From the NCBI GenBank assembly GCA_019241635.1, contig JAFAWR010000329.1, forward strand, positions 1-64,000: DNA of 64,000 bases. The letters are read 5' to 3'. Source of the stretch: Solirubrobacterales bacterium (lineage in GTDB: Bacteria > Actinomycetota > Thermoleophilia > Solirubrobacterales > Solirubrobacteraceae). Each line of letters opens with the position of its first letter. Positions within the stretch are counted from its first letter, which is position 1. A program made the translations under genes and the position numbers. Shown here in pieces: positions 8,837 through 17,235 of this stretch. The notes beneath the pieces are model-generated. The model did no database searches. It had not been told where the DNA came from and worked only from the letters and a program-made list of their open reading frames with translations.

Positions 8837-8883
8837 CGCATTGCCATGTCGACTATGTCGTCTATCAAACGAAAGGACCAGGC

Positions 8884-9693
8884 ATGAAGAGGCTGTTCGG
8901 ATCGCATCGCCGGCGGATGGGCGGTGCGGGGCTGGTGGTTGCCATGCTCGTGCTCGCGGCCAGCGTCGGAACCGCCCTGGCGGCGACACTCACCGGTGGC
9001 AACACCAACAACACGATCATCGGGACTCCCAACGCCCCAGACACGATCACTGACGGCAATGGGAACGACATCATCTTTGGGCTCGGCGGTAGCACGACGC
9101 AGGGTGACACGATCACGGCCGGTAACGGGAACAACGTGATCGACGCCGACGGGAAGTGCTCGCAGGGGTATGACACGGTAACGCCTGGCTACGGCGCGGC
9201 GGCATATTGCGAGCTCAGCCAGGGCAACCCCAAGGAAGGGCGGAGCACCATCACCGTGGGGAGCGGCGACAACGTGATCGTCGGGGGCGCTGGCCCCAAT
9301 ACGATCACGGCGGGGGTCGGCAGCAAGGGCAGCGACCTCATCGTCGGCGGCCAGGTTGGCGACACCATCACCTCGGGCAACGGCGGCAACCTGATCTTCC
9401 TCGGCTCGGGCTCGCTCTACAAGGGCAGCACGGTGACCGACGGCAGCGGTAGCAGCGTGATCGTCGCGCAGAACGGCGTCAAGGACACCATCACATGCGC
9501 GCCGGGAAACAACACAACCGTCTTCGCAGACAAGATCGACGTCATCCATGGCTGCGCGCACGTCACGTACAGCCACAACAACGCCCCTTCGTACAGCCTC
9601 GCCACGGTGCGGATGCCGAGCGCCAGGGGCGCTACGCACAAGGCCAAGAAGGCCGCGCACAAGCACAAGGGCCGACGCCATACCTCACGCTGA
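8884..9693 (+). CDS. Secreted RTX-like repeat protein with basic His/Lys tail
   Basis: The 269-residue protein starts at ATG 8884, behind GAAAGGACC. It has a signal peptide (GAGLVVAMLVLAASVGTALA). The mature part is built of degenerate nine- to twelve-residue units such as GNTNNTIIGTPNAPDTI, GNGNNVID and GSGDNVIVGGAGPNTI. These resemble hemolysin-type (RTX) beta-roll repeats, but few have the full GGxGxDxxx pattern, so calcium binding is doubtful. The last 30 residues are Lys/His/Arg-rich (KAKKAAHKHKGRRHTSR), as if to bind an acidic polymer or the cell wall. It follows the sugar transferase by 47 bases and is probably co-transcribed. A matrix or surface protein is likely; there is no type I export system nearby, and the Sec signal points to Sec export. 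Confidence 0.75.
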   Translation: MKRLFGSHRRRMGGAGLVVAMLVLAASVGTALAATLTGGNTNNTIIGTPNAPDTITDGNGNDIIFGLGGSTTQGDTITAGNGNNVIDADGKCSQGYDTVTPGYGAAAYCELSQGNPKEGRSTITVGSGDNVIVGGAGPNTITAGVGSKGSDLIVGGQVGDTITSGNGGNLIFLGSGSLYKGSTVTDGSGSSVIVAQNGVKDTITCAPGNNTTVFADKIDVIHGCAHVTYSHNNAPSYSLATVRMPSARGATHKAKKAAHKHKGRRHTSR

Positions 9694-9798
9694 GGGCCGG
9701 CGGCACCACGTGCATGCAAATGAGGGCTCGCGTGAGCGATGCGACCGCGAAACACGATTCACCCCAACAAATCACTCGAATCGGAGGTGCAGCAGAGG

Positions 9799-11751
9799 AT
9801 GAGACGGCGTATGTGTAAATCGCTGTCGGCGCGGGGCGTCGCGCTGGGGCTGGCCGTCGCGGCGGTCGCTTCCCTGGCCATGGCGCCTGCGAGTTTCGCC
9901 GCCGCGCCGCAGCCACCCGCAGTCGGTACCAACTGTCAGCCGGACGGCAAGATCAGCGGCGCCGGCTCGACGTTCCAGGCCAATGCCATCAACAACTCCT
10001 TCACCTACGGCTTCCAGCAGGATGTCTGCGGCCCGCAGCCGAACGTGGCCAACCTGACCTCGGCCTGGGGAACCACCGCCCCATCGGTCTTCAGCTTCAC
10101 CGATGCGGCGGGTACTCACAGCGTCCAGGGAATGGTCGCCTACAACTACAGCCTGAACGGCACCGCGGCCAGCAGTGGCTCCGGCGCCGGGCTGAACCGC
10201 CTCAGCTGTCGGACGGATTTCTTCTCCGGCACCGACCTTCCCTACAACTCCTCTCAGTTCACGTCTTTGAAGGGCGCTCCCGGCGCTCTGCCAACCGCCA
10301 ATGGCACCACCTGTGCCGCGGCGATCAACACGGGCACGGTTCCGGCTCCGTTCGGGCCGCAGCCGACCTCCAGCCCTCCGGCCACGGGTGACACGGCGAG
10401 CACGCCGATCAACTTCCCGGTCGCCGGCGGCGCGGTCGCGTACGCGGTCAACCTCAACGGCATGTGCGCCTCGGGGCCGCCGACCTCGATCAGCCTCACC
10501 GCGGATGAGTTCAACAAGATCTGGATGGGCACGATCAACCAGTGGAACGATTCTGAGCTGGTGGCCACGAACCCGTCGCTGAGCAACGACGGGTGCGCGG
10601 GGAACATCCAGCGCGTCGTGCGGTTCGACAACTCGGGCACCACGGCGATCACGATGTTCACGCTGAACGGCATCGATCCGCAGCCGAACACGCTCTGCGG
10701 CACCGATGCGAGCACGACCTGGCTGGGGATCGCCACCAGCTCGAACAACTCGGGCAAGTGGCCGCAGGCGAACGGGACGGCCCCGGATTGCGTCGACTCC
10801 ACCAGCCATGCCGCTCCCAACCCGGTGACCGCCGGCGCCAACGGCTCTCCGGCGCTGATCAGCAAGCTGCTGAACACCGATGGGGGCATCGGGTACGCCG
10901 AGCTCGGCCTGTGGCCTAACCCGCTGCCCACCGGCGTGTCGTTCGCGACGGTCCAGACCCACGATGACCTGAACACGTCGGGCAACGGGCTGTCGAATCC
11001 GAACCCGGGCCCGGACAGCAACGGCAACCCGGCGTTCCAGGGTCCCGGCAACCCGGGCGCGGCCTCGAACTGCAAGTTCCCGGCTGCGGTTCCGACGGGC
11101 AACAGCGCAACCCTGGCGGTCGGACTCGGCACCCCGAACTGGGAGAACGACGCGTCCGGTCCGCTCAAGCCGGAGAGCGTCGCCTTCACCGGCGCCGGTT
11201 ACCCGGCGTGCGGGCTGACGTTCGACATGGTGCAGAGCAAGATCCACTCCGGTGAGACCGGTGAGGTTGCGGCGCCGTCGGGCGGTCCGTTCACGGCGGG
11301 ATGCCAGATCCCGGCCGAGTCGACCACGACCAACGGCGATCAGACCCTCCCCGAGGCGACGGTCACGGTCGCTTCGACGGCGGGCTTCCCGACCGCCGGG
11401 ACGCTGAACGTGGGCGGTCAGACCGTGACCTACACGGGGGTGACGGCCACGACGTTCACCGGCGCGGCCGGCGGGTCGGGTGCGATCCCGTCCGGGTCTG
11501 CGGTCACCCTGGTCTCGACCACGGCTCCGTCGACCAGCGCGCGGCCGGGCGTGAACGGCGCCTGCCAGACGGTGCCGGGAACGACCTCGCCGATCGTCGG
11601 GGCGACCGATGACCAGCTGCGGACCGAGTACTCGTACTTCACGTACGTGCTCTCCCCGCTCGGCCAGAGCTACCTGGCCGGACAGACCCTCGACCAGCTG
11701 CCCGCCCAGTGGTTGACGGCTGAGCAGGCAGGGTTCCAGCAGAACTTCTAG
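9799..11751 (+). CDS. Secreted PstS-like (PBP-like) domain protein
   Basis: The 650-residue product starts at ATG 9799 (ATG 9811 is also possible) with a signal peptide ending near ASFAAA. There is no lipobox Cys, unlike usual PstS lipoproteins. The PBP-like fold is recognisable: GAGSTFQANAINNSFTYGF at the N-terminus, then LTADEFNKIWMGTINQWND, VVRFDNSGTTAITMFTL and LLNTDGGIGYAELGLWP. These are the PstS motifs for the phosphate-binding loop, the substrate-site Ser/Thr and the hinge. A beta-rich insertion of about 75 residues (EATVTVASTAGFPTAGTLNV) interrupts the C-terminal part. No PstCAB or PhoU gene is near, so it probably does not feed a transporter. It may be a surface or extracellular binding protein. 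A 24-base palindrome 24 bases downstream likely ends the transcript. Confidence 0.75.
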   Translation: MRRRMCKSLSARGVALGLAVAAVASLAMAPASFAAAPQPPAVGTNCQPDGKISGAGSTFQANAINNSFTYGFQQDVCGPQPNVANLTSAWGTTAPSVFSFTDAAGTHSVQGMVAYNYSLNGTAASSGSGAGLNRLSCRTDFFSGTDLPYNSSQFTSLKGAPGALPTANGTTCAAAINTGTVPAPFGPQPTSSPPATGDTASTPINFPVAGGAVAYAVNLNGMCASGPPTSISLTADEFNKIWMGTINQWNDSELVATNPSLSNDGCAGNIQRVVRFDNSGTTAITMFTLNGIDPQPNTLCGTDASTTWLGIATSSNNSGKWPQANGTAPDCVDSTSHAAPNPVTAGANGSPALISKLLNTDGGIGYAELGLWPNPLPTGVSFATVQTHDDLNTSGNGLSNPNPGPDSNGNPAFQGPGNPGAASNCKFPAAVPTGNSATLAVGLGTPNWENDASGPLKPESVAFTGAGYPACGLTFDMVQSKIHSGETGEVAAPSGGPFTAGCQIPAESTTTNGDQTLPEATVTVASTAGFPTAGTLNVGGQTVTYTGVTATTFTGAAGGSGAIPSGSAVTLVSTTAPSTSARPGVNGACQTVPGTTSPIVGATDDQLRTEYSYFTYVLSPLGQSYLAGQTLDQLPAQWLTAEQAGFQQNF

Positions 11752-11775
11752 GAACCCAAGGCGAATAACCGGCAG

Positions 11776-11799
11776 TCCGCCCCGCCGCGGCGGGGCGGA
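11776..11799 (+). terminator. Rho-independent-like hairpin after the PstS-like gene
   Basis: This is a perfect 24-base palindrome: TCCGCCCCGCCG (11776-11787) followed directly by its complement CGGCGGGGCGGA. It starts 24 bases after the stop at 11751. There is no T-run, as is usual in very GC-rich actinobacteria. Confidence 0.6.
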
Positions 11800-11878
11800 G
11801 TCGCCGAGAACAGCACCGGAACAGACGTAACACGATCAAACAACGTCCACGAGTAGAGCTCTCGAAAGGAACAGGTTG

Positions 11879-13216
11879 ATGAGAAAGTCACCCCCCGCGC
11901 GGTGGCGGCCGCTGAAGGCGGCGGTCGGGATCGGCGCGGCCGCCCTGGCATCGCTCGCGTTCGCGGGCGCGGCCAGCGCGGCGGTGATCGTTGTCCCGGC
12001 CGATAGCAGCGGTTCGGACAACTTCACCGCGGCAGTCAACCAGGCGAATACCAACTCGTCCTCGGTCAACACGATTGTGCTGGAGCCCGGTCAGTACCAG
12101 CCGAAGTCCCAGCCGATCACGATCACCAAGAACCTGAACATCGTCGCCGACCATTCGTTCCAGGCGCCGGAGGGCCTGGGGACGGCGATCGAGATCAACG
12201 GAGCCCTGGCGAACCAGAACGTCAGCAACCAGAACTTCCTGGTGGTCAACCACGGCGTCAACGTGAGGATGGACGGATTCAACCTCGACGGCGCTGGCAA
12301 CGGGCCGGGCAACGCGTCAGTGCTGGTCAACGGCAGCCTGACTACCTACGGCGTGACGATGGACGGTCCGCCCAGCTACGCCATCTCGGTGAGCGCCACC
12401 GGAACCGCGACGCTGAACGGCTCGACGATCAACGGCGGCACGGCACAGTCGCTTCGCAACGCCGGGTTGCTGAATCTCAACAACGTCACGGTCTGGGCAG
12501 GATCCAGCGACGGGCTCGACAACCTCGGCGGGACGTTCAACATGACCAACACGATCATGGCGAACAACGGCTCTCCAGGTCAGGAGTGCATCGGTGGTCA
12601 TGCCGCTAACGGCGGTCCCGGGAGCATCTCTGACGACTCGAGCTGCGGTGTGCAGATCCAGAACGACACGACGCTCGACAGCCAGGCTCCGCTGGGCGAC
12701 GACGGCAACGGCGGACCGGAGACCACGGTCGAGTTCTCCTCGCCGGGCGTCCAGACGAACGTCGGGGTCAACTGCCCGACCACCGACGGACGGTTCTTCG
12801 TGAACCCGGGATCGGCTAGCTCGAGGACGTGCGATGCCGGCGCGGTCACGAGCAGTGCGACCCGGCAGACCTCAGCGCCGGGGTGCTCGGTCTCGAGCAC
12901 GGCACCCGATCACTCGAGCCAGCAGGTCACGCTGCAGGACGCAGCGAGTGGCGAGGGTCCTCAGCCCGGACCGGCGACGGACAACCCGTCGAACACCGTG
13001 GCCACGGCGTATCCGCCGCCCGCCCCGGCTCCGGTCCCCGGGTATGCGGTGACGAATGAGCAGATCAACAACGGAACGATCGCGGCGTTCACTCCGTTCA
13101 CGGCGCCGTCGAACAGCGGGCTGGTGCTGACGGCAACGAAGACGACGGCGGGCACGCCGACGCAGTGGAGCTTTACCGGCATCAACTGGGCCGGCATCGC
13201 CAAGAACTGCTTCTGA
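11879..13216 (+). CDS. Secreted right-handed beta-helix-like protein
   Basis: The 445-residue protein starts at ATG 11879, with GAAAGGAACAGG as ribosome-binding region; a TTG at 11876 is in frame but less likely. The signal peptide ends near GAASA-AV. The mature N-terminus (VIVVPADSSGSDNFTAAVNQ) and the following Asn/Gly/Thr-rich rungs (TINGGTAQSLRNAGLLNLNN, TFNMTNTIMANNGSPGQEC) are typical of pectin-lyase-like beta-helix proteins of the choice-of-anchor Q type. These bind or, more rarely, cleave polysaccharides. No catalytic motif is visible. Pro/Ala-rich stretches lie near residue 380. The leader-like 24-residue peptide gene follows after 43 bases on the same strand and is probably co-transcribed, which makes this protein a candidate partner of that peptide. 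Confidence 0.7.
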   Translation: MRKSPPARWRPLKAAVGIGAAALASLAFAGAASAAVIVVPADSSGSDNFTAAVNQANTNSSSVNTIVLEPGQYQPKSQPITITKNLNIVADHSFQAPEGLGTAIEINGALANQNVSNQNFLVVNHGVNVRMDGFNLDGAGNGPGNASVLVNGSLTTYGVTMDGPPSYAISVSATGTATLNGSTINGGTAQSLRNAGLLNLNNVTVWAGSSDGLDNLGGTFNMTNTIMANNGSPGQECIGGHAANGGPGSISDDSSCGVQIQNDTTLDSQAPLGDDGNGGPETTVEFSSPGVQTNVGVNCPTTDGRFFVNPGSASSRTCDAGAVTSSATRQTSAPGCSVSSTAPDHSSQQVTLQDAASGEGPQPGPATDNPSNTVATAYPPPAPAPVPGYAVTNEQINNGTIAAFTPFTAPSNSGLVLTATKTTAGTPTQWSFTGINWAGIAKNCF

Positions 13217-13259
13217 TCGCGCGGCGTCAACCAACCAGCACATACACGGAGACCGATTG

Positions 13260-13334
13260 ATGAAACGGAAATACAGAAAGCCAGTGCTGCGCCGGTTGGG
13301 CCTGCTCCGGCGCCTCACCAGGTTCACGTTCTAA
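13260..13334 (+). CDS. 24-residue peptide with exact lasso-RiPP leader motif and no core
   Basis: ATG 13260 to TAA 13334, with a strong GGAGA ribosome-binding site (13248-13252) seven bases before the start. The peptide matches the actinobacterial lasso leader pattern YxxPxLxxxGxxxxxT exactly: Y5, P8, L10, G14, T20. In lasso precursors this stretch is bound by the RiPP recognition element (PqqD-like B1), and the core normally begins two residues after the Thr. Here only four residues follow (RFTF). The peptide is therefore leader-only, strongly basic (10 Arg/Lys), and encodes no ring-forming core. It lies 43 bases after the beta-helix gene and before a strong terminator hairpin. A B1/B2/kinase operon lies 9.5 kb away. 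It could be a truncated relic, a decoy or regulator, or part of a non-lasso system. The gene call rests on the RBS and the motif. Confidence 0.6.
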   Translation: MKRKYRKPVLRRLGLLRRLTRFTF

Positions 13335-13354
13335 CCCTGCTGATGCAGTAGCGC

Positions 13355-13394
13355 ACGCCGTCGCGCCCGCCCGAATGGGTGGGCGCGGCGGCGT
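13355..13394 (+). terminator. Strong GC hairpin terminator
   Basis: An 18-bp stem (13355-13372 with 13377-13394, two G-T wobbles) closes a GAAT loop, 20 bases after the small peptide's stop. There is no T-run. It likely ends the transcript of the beta-helix protein and the peptide. Confidence 0.65.
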
Positions 13395-13432
13395 GTTGAC
13401 ATCTGCGTGACAACGTGGCGCGGTCCCGGCGA

Positions 13433-13438
13433 TAGGTT
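13433..13438 (+). promoter_or_regulatory. -10-like TAGGTT just before a GTG start
   Basis: TAGGTT lies seven bases before GTG 13446, the spacing of a leaderless actinobacterial transcript. A TTGACA at 13396-13401 is too far upstream to be its -35 box. Confidence 0.35.
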
Positions 13439-13445
13439 GCCTTTC

Positions 13446-15437
13446 GTGCGCATCATGAGCTCGCCTGGCCGCCTCGCATGGCTCGCGGCTCTGCTCGTCC
13501 TCATGGCCGGGGTGACGCTTGCCGGTGCCCCCGCGGCCCATGCCGCGGGGCTGACCTGCGCGCAGACGAGCTCCCCATCGACCCCGGCCGCCCCGAGCAG
13601 CGGCCGGCCGTGCTGGACCGACGTGCTGCCGTATCCGTTCGGGTCCGATGGCAACCCGGTCGATCCGACCTCGGCGTTCTGCGATGGCTCGACCGACTAC
13701 GGTCCCCATTGGACCGGCGATTTCGGTCCGGCGTTCGGCTCCAGTCAGACCCCGCCTCCTGAGCCGCCGTGCTACCTCCAAGTCAGCTCACTCGCATTCC
13801 GGGCCTGGAATCGCGGGCTCGCCGCGACGACCCAGCCGACCACCAACTCCAGCCTCCGATCCAACGCGCCCGTCGCCTTCGGCGTGTGGCTGTACAACGG
13901 GAACGACTGGTCGCCCGACCCTACGTTCCCGGGAAGCGCGGTGTGCCCGGGGAGCACGATCCTATGGGCAGGAAAGCTGGACTACTGGTTGATCGGCTCC
14001 TCGTCGACTCCCCAGACGACCGTGTGCCGGTTCGACGGAGTCAATCTCCAGTGGGAGCCGCTGACCCTGCCGGCGGCGACAGTTGCGCGGCTTCCGACCA
14101 ACTTGTCGCCGACGGGAGCCGTGATTCCCGTCGGCGGTGTCACATCGGGCGGCTGCTACAGCTGGGACAACTGCTGGTTCTTCGGTACCGACGGCATCGA
14201 AGTCCACTGGGACGGCCAGGAGCTGAGCGACGTCTCACAGAGTCCAGCCGTCAGCCCGTGGCTCGAAGGCGATTTCACCAGCGCGGTCGCCGGCACCGAT
14301 CCGTCGGGCCGGCCGTTCGGCCTTGCGGTCACGAGAAGCAGCATGTCGAACGCGAGCGGCACGGCACCAACGCCTCTGCCCGCCGCGCCGGACGGCTCCC
14401 CTCCGGCCCAGATGTTCGGTTCGCAGGGCGGCTCGTTCGAACCACTTGAATACTCTCCTCCTGCCGCAGGTCTATCAGGTGATCCGTTCACGACGGATCT
14501 GACCCAGGTGAGCGCAGACTCGCAGGGTGACGTGTGGATCGCCGGTACGCCGGCCGGCCGTCTGGGTGATCCTCCCGACAACGTCACGCAGGGCGAGCCC
14601 GCGCCGCTCCTCCGGCTGACGGCGACTGGAGCGCCGGCGTCGTGCCCGGGCTACGGCGCGAATACGTTCACCGTCGTGCCTCGGGGGAGTATCGGGGACG
14701 TTTGGACCGGGCTGTCGACGTTCCCCGACGGAAGCGCGCTCGCGGGCGCGGCCTCGCAGAGCATGACGCAGTTCCCGCCGGGCTCAGATCACGAACCGGC
14801 GCTCGTCAACGCGGTGTGCGGCCAGCTACCTGTGGTGACGGAGTTTCGCCGACCGGATCCCCTGGGCGCCGACCCCTCGCCGGTCCCGGTCGACTTCAAC
14901 GGGCAAACCACGGCGGTGGCGGCAAACGCATCCAACGACGCCTGGGCGGCCACGAGCGACGGCAACTGGATACTGAATCCCAGCACGTCCCCGCAAGGCG
15001 GGCCCCTGGCGCCCCATCTGTATCTGTTCACGGACGGTCAGCCACCGGACGCGCCCGCTGGCGACGACAACGAGACGCGGCCTTCGCTGTTCACGCTCGG
15101 ACCCCCGGTGTTCCAAATCGGCACGGCGACGATCGTGGTCACGCCCGGAACGACGACCACCACGACGAGGAGGCACAAGCCAAGGAAGATCAAGCTCCCG
15201 GCGCCGATCTATTCGATCCACACCAAGCTCGTCTCGACGGGGAATGGTACGTACACCCTTTACCTCACCTTCAAGGTGCGACGCAAGGTGAAGATCGGGG
15301 TGCAGGCGCTCAAGGGCAAGAAGGTGGTCGCCTCGAGTGGCGTCAGGCGGTTCAGCGGTCACAGCGGACAGCTTGCGCTCAAGCTGAACCGAAGCGACTG
15401 GCCGAGCGGACTGCGGTGGGTCACCCCGAAGCGCTGA
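13446..15437 (+). CDS. Large secreted protein, probably beta-propeller-like with C-terminal beta domain
   Basis: The 663-residue protein starts at GTG 13446, directly behind the -10-like element; ATG 13455 is the alternative. The signal peptide (LAWLAALLVLMAGVTLAGAP) ends near AHA-AG. The mature part is Trp/Gly/Ser-rich with repeated short strands such as FGVWLYNGNDWSPD, CWFFGTDGIEVHWDG, DVWIAGTPAGRLGD and AWAATSDGNWIL. These look like propeller blades, related in style to the blades in the giant protein at 17236. A Thr-rich linker precedes a basic C-terminal beta domain (KVRRKVKIGVQALKGKKVVA) of the kind that ends many actinobacterial exoproteins. Several paired cysteines may form disulfides. 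No enzyme motif is visible. Confidence 0.7.
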   Translation: MRIMSSPGRLAWLAALLVLMAGVTLAGAPAAHAAGLTCAQTSSPSTPAAPSSGRPCWTDVLPYPFGSDGNPVDPTSAFCDGSTDYGPHWTGDFGPAFGSSQTPPPEPPCYLQVSSLAFRAWNRGLAATTQPTTNSSLRSNAPVAFGVWLYNGNDWSPDPTFPGSAVCPGSTILWAGKLDYWLIGSSSTPQTTVCRFDGVNLQWEPLTLPAATVARLPTNLSPTGAVIPVGGVTSGGCYSWDNCWFFGTDGIEVHWDGQELSDVSQSPAVSPWLEGDFTSAVAGTDPSGRPFGLAVTRSSMSNASGTAPTPLPAAPDGSPPAQMFGSQGGSFEPLEYSPPAAGLSGDPFTTDLTQVSADSQGDVWIAGTPAGRLGDPPDNVTQGEPAPLLRLTATGAPASCPGYGANTFTVVPRGSIGDVWTGLSTFPDGSALAGAASQSMTQFPPGSDHEPALVNAVCGQLPVVTEFRRPDPLGADPSPVPVDFNGQTTAVAANASNDAWAATSDGNWILNPSTSPQGGPLAPHLYLFTDGQPPDAPAGDDNETRPSLFTLGPPVFQIGTATIVVTPGTTTTTTRRHKPRKIKLPAPIYSIHTKLVSTGNGTYTLYLTFKVRRKVKIGVQALKGKKVVASSGVRRFSGHSGQLALKLNRSDWPSGLRWVTPKR

Positions 15438-15581
15438 GCTCAGACGTCGGCGTGACGACCGTATGGCCGAGGCGTGTCCATCCAGTGAAACCGCCTTGCA
15501 CGAGGTTGACAGGCCGATAATCGTCTGGAAGGGTGAGTTGTCACGGGCTCGGAACCCGCTTGGGCATTTACCTCTTGGAAT

Positions 15582-16355
15582 ATGGCCGCTGTTCACTTCG
15601 ACAAACGTCGCGGCTGGCGCCGCTCGCGCTTGCTTGCCACCAGTAGCCTCGTCGTGGCCGCCGCGGCGATCGGCCTAGGCGCCTGCGGTGGCTCCGGCAA
15701 GACGACCGCGTCGACCGGTGCGACCCTGGCGAGCTCACCCGCGTACTCTCCGGCCGCGGGCGGCCAGACGTCCACGGGCAGAGATCGAACCGGTACGACA
15801 CGCGGGGGGTCGGGTGGCAAGACCGATCCTCCGGGCTCGAGCACGGCTGGCGCGGATCCGAGTCCGGCCACCGCGACCTCCTCGACGACCGTCCACCAGC
15901 CCGCCGGCGGCAGCGCGGCATCGGGCAGGAAGACACCGACGCACAAATCGGGGCGTCCGACGCGCGCACCGGTGGTCACGAGCACCAACCCAAACTGGGT
16001 GACCACGACGGGCAACTCCCAGACCACGACGATTCCCGCCACCGCCGCGTCGCCGGCCTACGCGGGTCGCTCACCGATCGGCTGCCTGCAGACCGCCGGG
16101 CTGAACCGGGCCCGCCCGGCCACCGAGCCGTTCGTCTGGGAGGCCAACAGCGGCCTGACCTCCGAAGACGACCGCCTCGCGATCGTGTTCCTCTCAGGCC
16201 CGTATCAGGACACGACGACCGCGGCGAGCTACGCGCAGTCGCTCACTTCGGTGGAGCTCGCCGCGAGCGGCGGGCGGTGGGTGGCCTCGGCCGCGCAGAC
16301 GAGTGGGCTGGGCCAGGCGGTTAGCCAGGTGGCGGCGTGCATGGCCGCGGGATAG
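15582..16355 (+). CDS. Lipoprotein with Ser/Thr-rich linker and conserved C-terminal domain
   Basis: The 257-residue protein starts at ATG 15582. Its lipobox is LGAC (signal LATSSLVVAAAAIGLGAC), giving lipidation and membrane attachment outside the cell. A long disordered Ser/Thr/Gly/Pro linker (about residues 40-155) leads to a compact domain beginning SPIGCLQTAGLNRA and ending QVAACMAAG. The two cysteines near the domain ends are placed like those in the next gene's product (SCLTSAGLGEV ... VAGCLTG), so the two are paralogues. The next gene overlaps this one by 19 bases. Function is unknown; the form suggests a wall-spanning lipoprotein with a small binding head. Confidence 0.7.
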   Translation: MAAVHFDKRRGWRRSRLLATSSLVVAAAAIGLGACGGSGKTTASTGATLASSPAYSPAAGGQTSTGRDRTGTTRGGSGGKTDPPGSSTAGADPSPATATSSTTVHQPAGGSAASGRKTPTHKSGRPTRAPVVTSTNPNWVTTTGNSQTTTIPATAASPAYAGRSPIGCLQTAGLNRARPATEPFVWEANSGLTSEDDRLAIVFLSGPYQDTTTAASYAQSLTSVELAASGGRWVASAAQTSGLGQAVSQVAACMAAG

Positions 16356-17071
16356 CGCCCCGGTTCCTGCGGGTCGATGCGCCGGTGATCGCCGGGCTCA
16401 TCGCACTGGCGCTGAGCTCCGCGGGGTGCGGAGCGAGCGCAGCGCATAGGACCAATCCGGCTCGGACGCTCGCCCTGGCCAGCGCAGCGGGAACGGTTCA
16501 GCCGGGCTCGGGCCCAGGGGGCAGCGGCGGCGCTTCGCTCGCGCCCGATGCGGCGATATCCACGGCCAAGGCGCCGACCAAGGCGCCCGCCGGTCATGCC
16601 CGCACACCGGGCACGACCGACTCGACCACCGCCGGGGTCCTGACCAATCCACCGGCGACGAGCACACCGGTCAGAACGGCCCCGGTAGCCGCGCGGACGG
16701 TTCGCAAGAAGAAGCCCTCGCGGCACGTATCGCCACCGCCCGCGAGCCCCGGGCAATCGGGGCAGGTCCTGTCATGCCTGACCAGCGCCGGCCTCGGAGA
16801 AGTGAGCGCCGACCGGGGAATACTGTGGACGGGCTGGGACTCGCGGACCGGGACATTCGTCTATGTGCAGGCCTATCCCACGGCGTCGGTGGCCGCGGCC
16901 CAGTCGGGACAGTTGGCGCCTCTCGAGACCGCGGCCGCCGGCCGGTACGTGGTCCACCAGCCGATTGCTCGCTACAGCGCCTCACCCGTGCCCGTGGTGG
17001 CCGGCTGTCTGACCGGCCATCCCGTTCACAAGGGAAAGCCAAGTAAGAAGCCGGGCTCGTTCACATTCTGA
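16337..17071 (+). CDS. Paralogous lipoprotein, same architecture as upstream neighbour
   Basis: The 244-residue protein starts at GTG 16337, overlapping the previous gene by 19 bases; GTG 16385 would remove the basic part of the signal. The signal (VIAGLIALALSSAGC) ends in lipobox SAGC. A Thr/Ala/Pro-rich linker follows. The C-terminal domain (about 155-235) has LSCLTSAGLGEVSADRG and VVAGCLTG, matching the layout of the upstream lipoprotein's head. A basic tail (KGKPSKKPGS) closes it. The overlapping tandem paralogues suggest one membrane-anchored complex of two related subunits. Function is unknown. Confidence 0.7.
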   Translation: MHGRGIAPRFLRVDAPVIAGLIALALSSAGCGASAAHRTNPARTLALASAAGTVQPGSGPGGSGGASLAPDAAISTAKAPTKAPAGHARTPGTTDSTTAGVLTNPPATSTPVRTAPVAARTVRKKKPSRHVSPPPASPGQSGQVLSCLTSAGLGEVSADRGILWTGWDSRTGTFVYVQAYPTASVAAAQSGQLAPLETAAAGRYVVHQPIARYSASPVPVVAGCLTGHPVHKGKPSKKPGSFTF

Positions 17072-17104
17072 TCACCGTGTGCCGTCATGCTCGCGGGTGC
17101 CCTC

Positions 17105-17154
17105 GACTAACCCGTTAGTCAGTCGTGAATGTCTGGTTACCGAAGCCGCTTCGG
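17105..17154. promoter_or_regulatory. Palindrome GACTAAC-CC-GTTAGTC and adjacent hairpin before the giant gene
   Basis: A perfect 7-bp inverted repeat with a CC spacer spans 17105-17120, the form of a TetR- or MarR-type operator. A second perfect hairpin, CCGAAG-CCG-CTTCGG, lies at 17140-17154. Both are in the 164-base gap between the lipoprotein and the 1845-residue protein; either could be operator or terminator. Confidence 0.4.
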
Positions 17155-17235
17155 CGTTGACACTGTCTGCCCCGTCTGAAAGCGTGGACCGGCGCCGGTT
17201 TGGGGCGAGGCGTTCGCTGCGCTGGCGCACATAGG

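Noticed and set aside
13396-13401. TTGACA as -35 for the propeller-like gene
   Set aside because: The spacing to TAGGTT is 31 bases, far outside the normal range, and no -10 lies at 16-18 bases.
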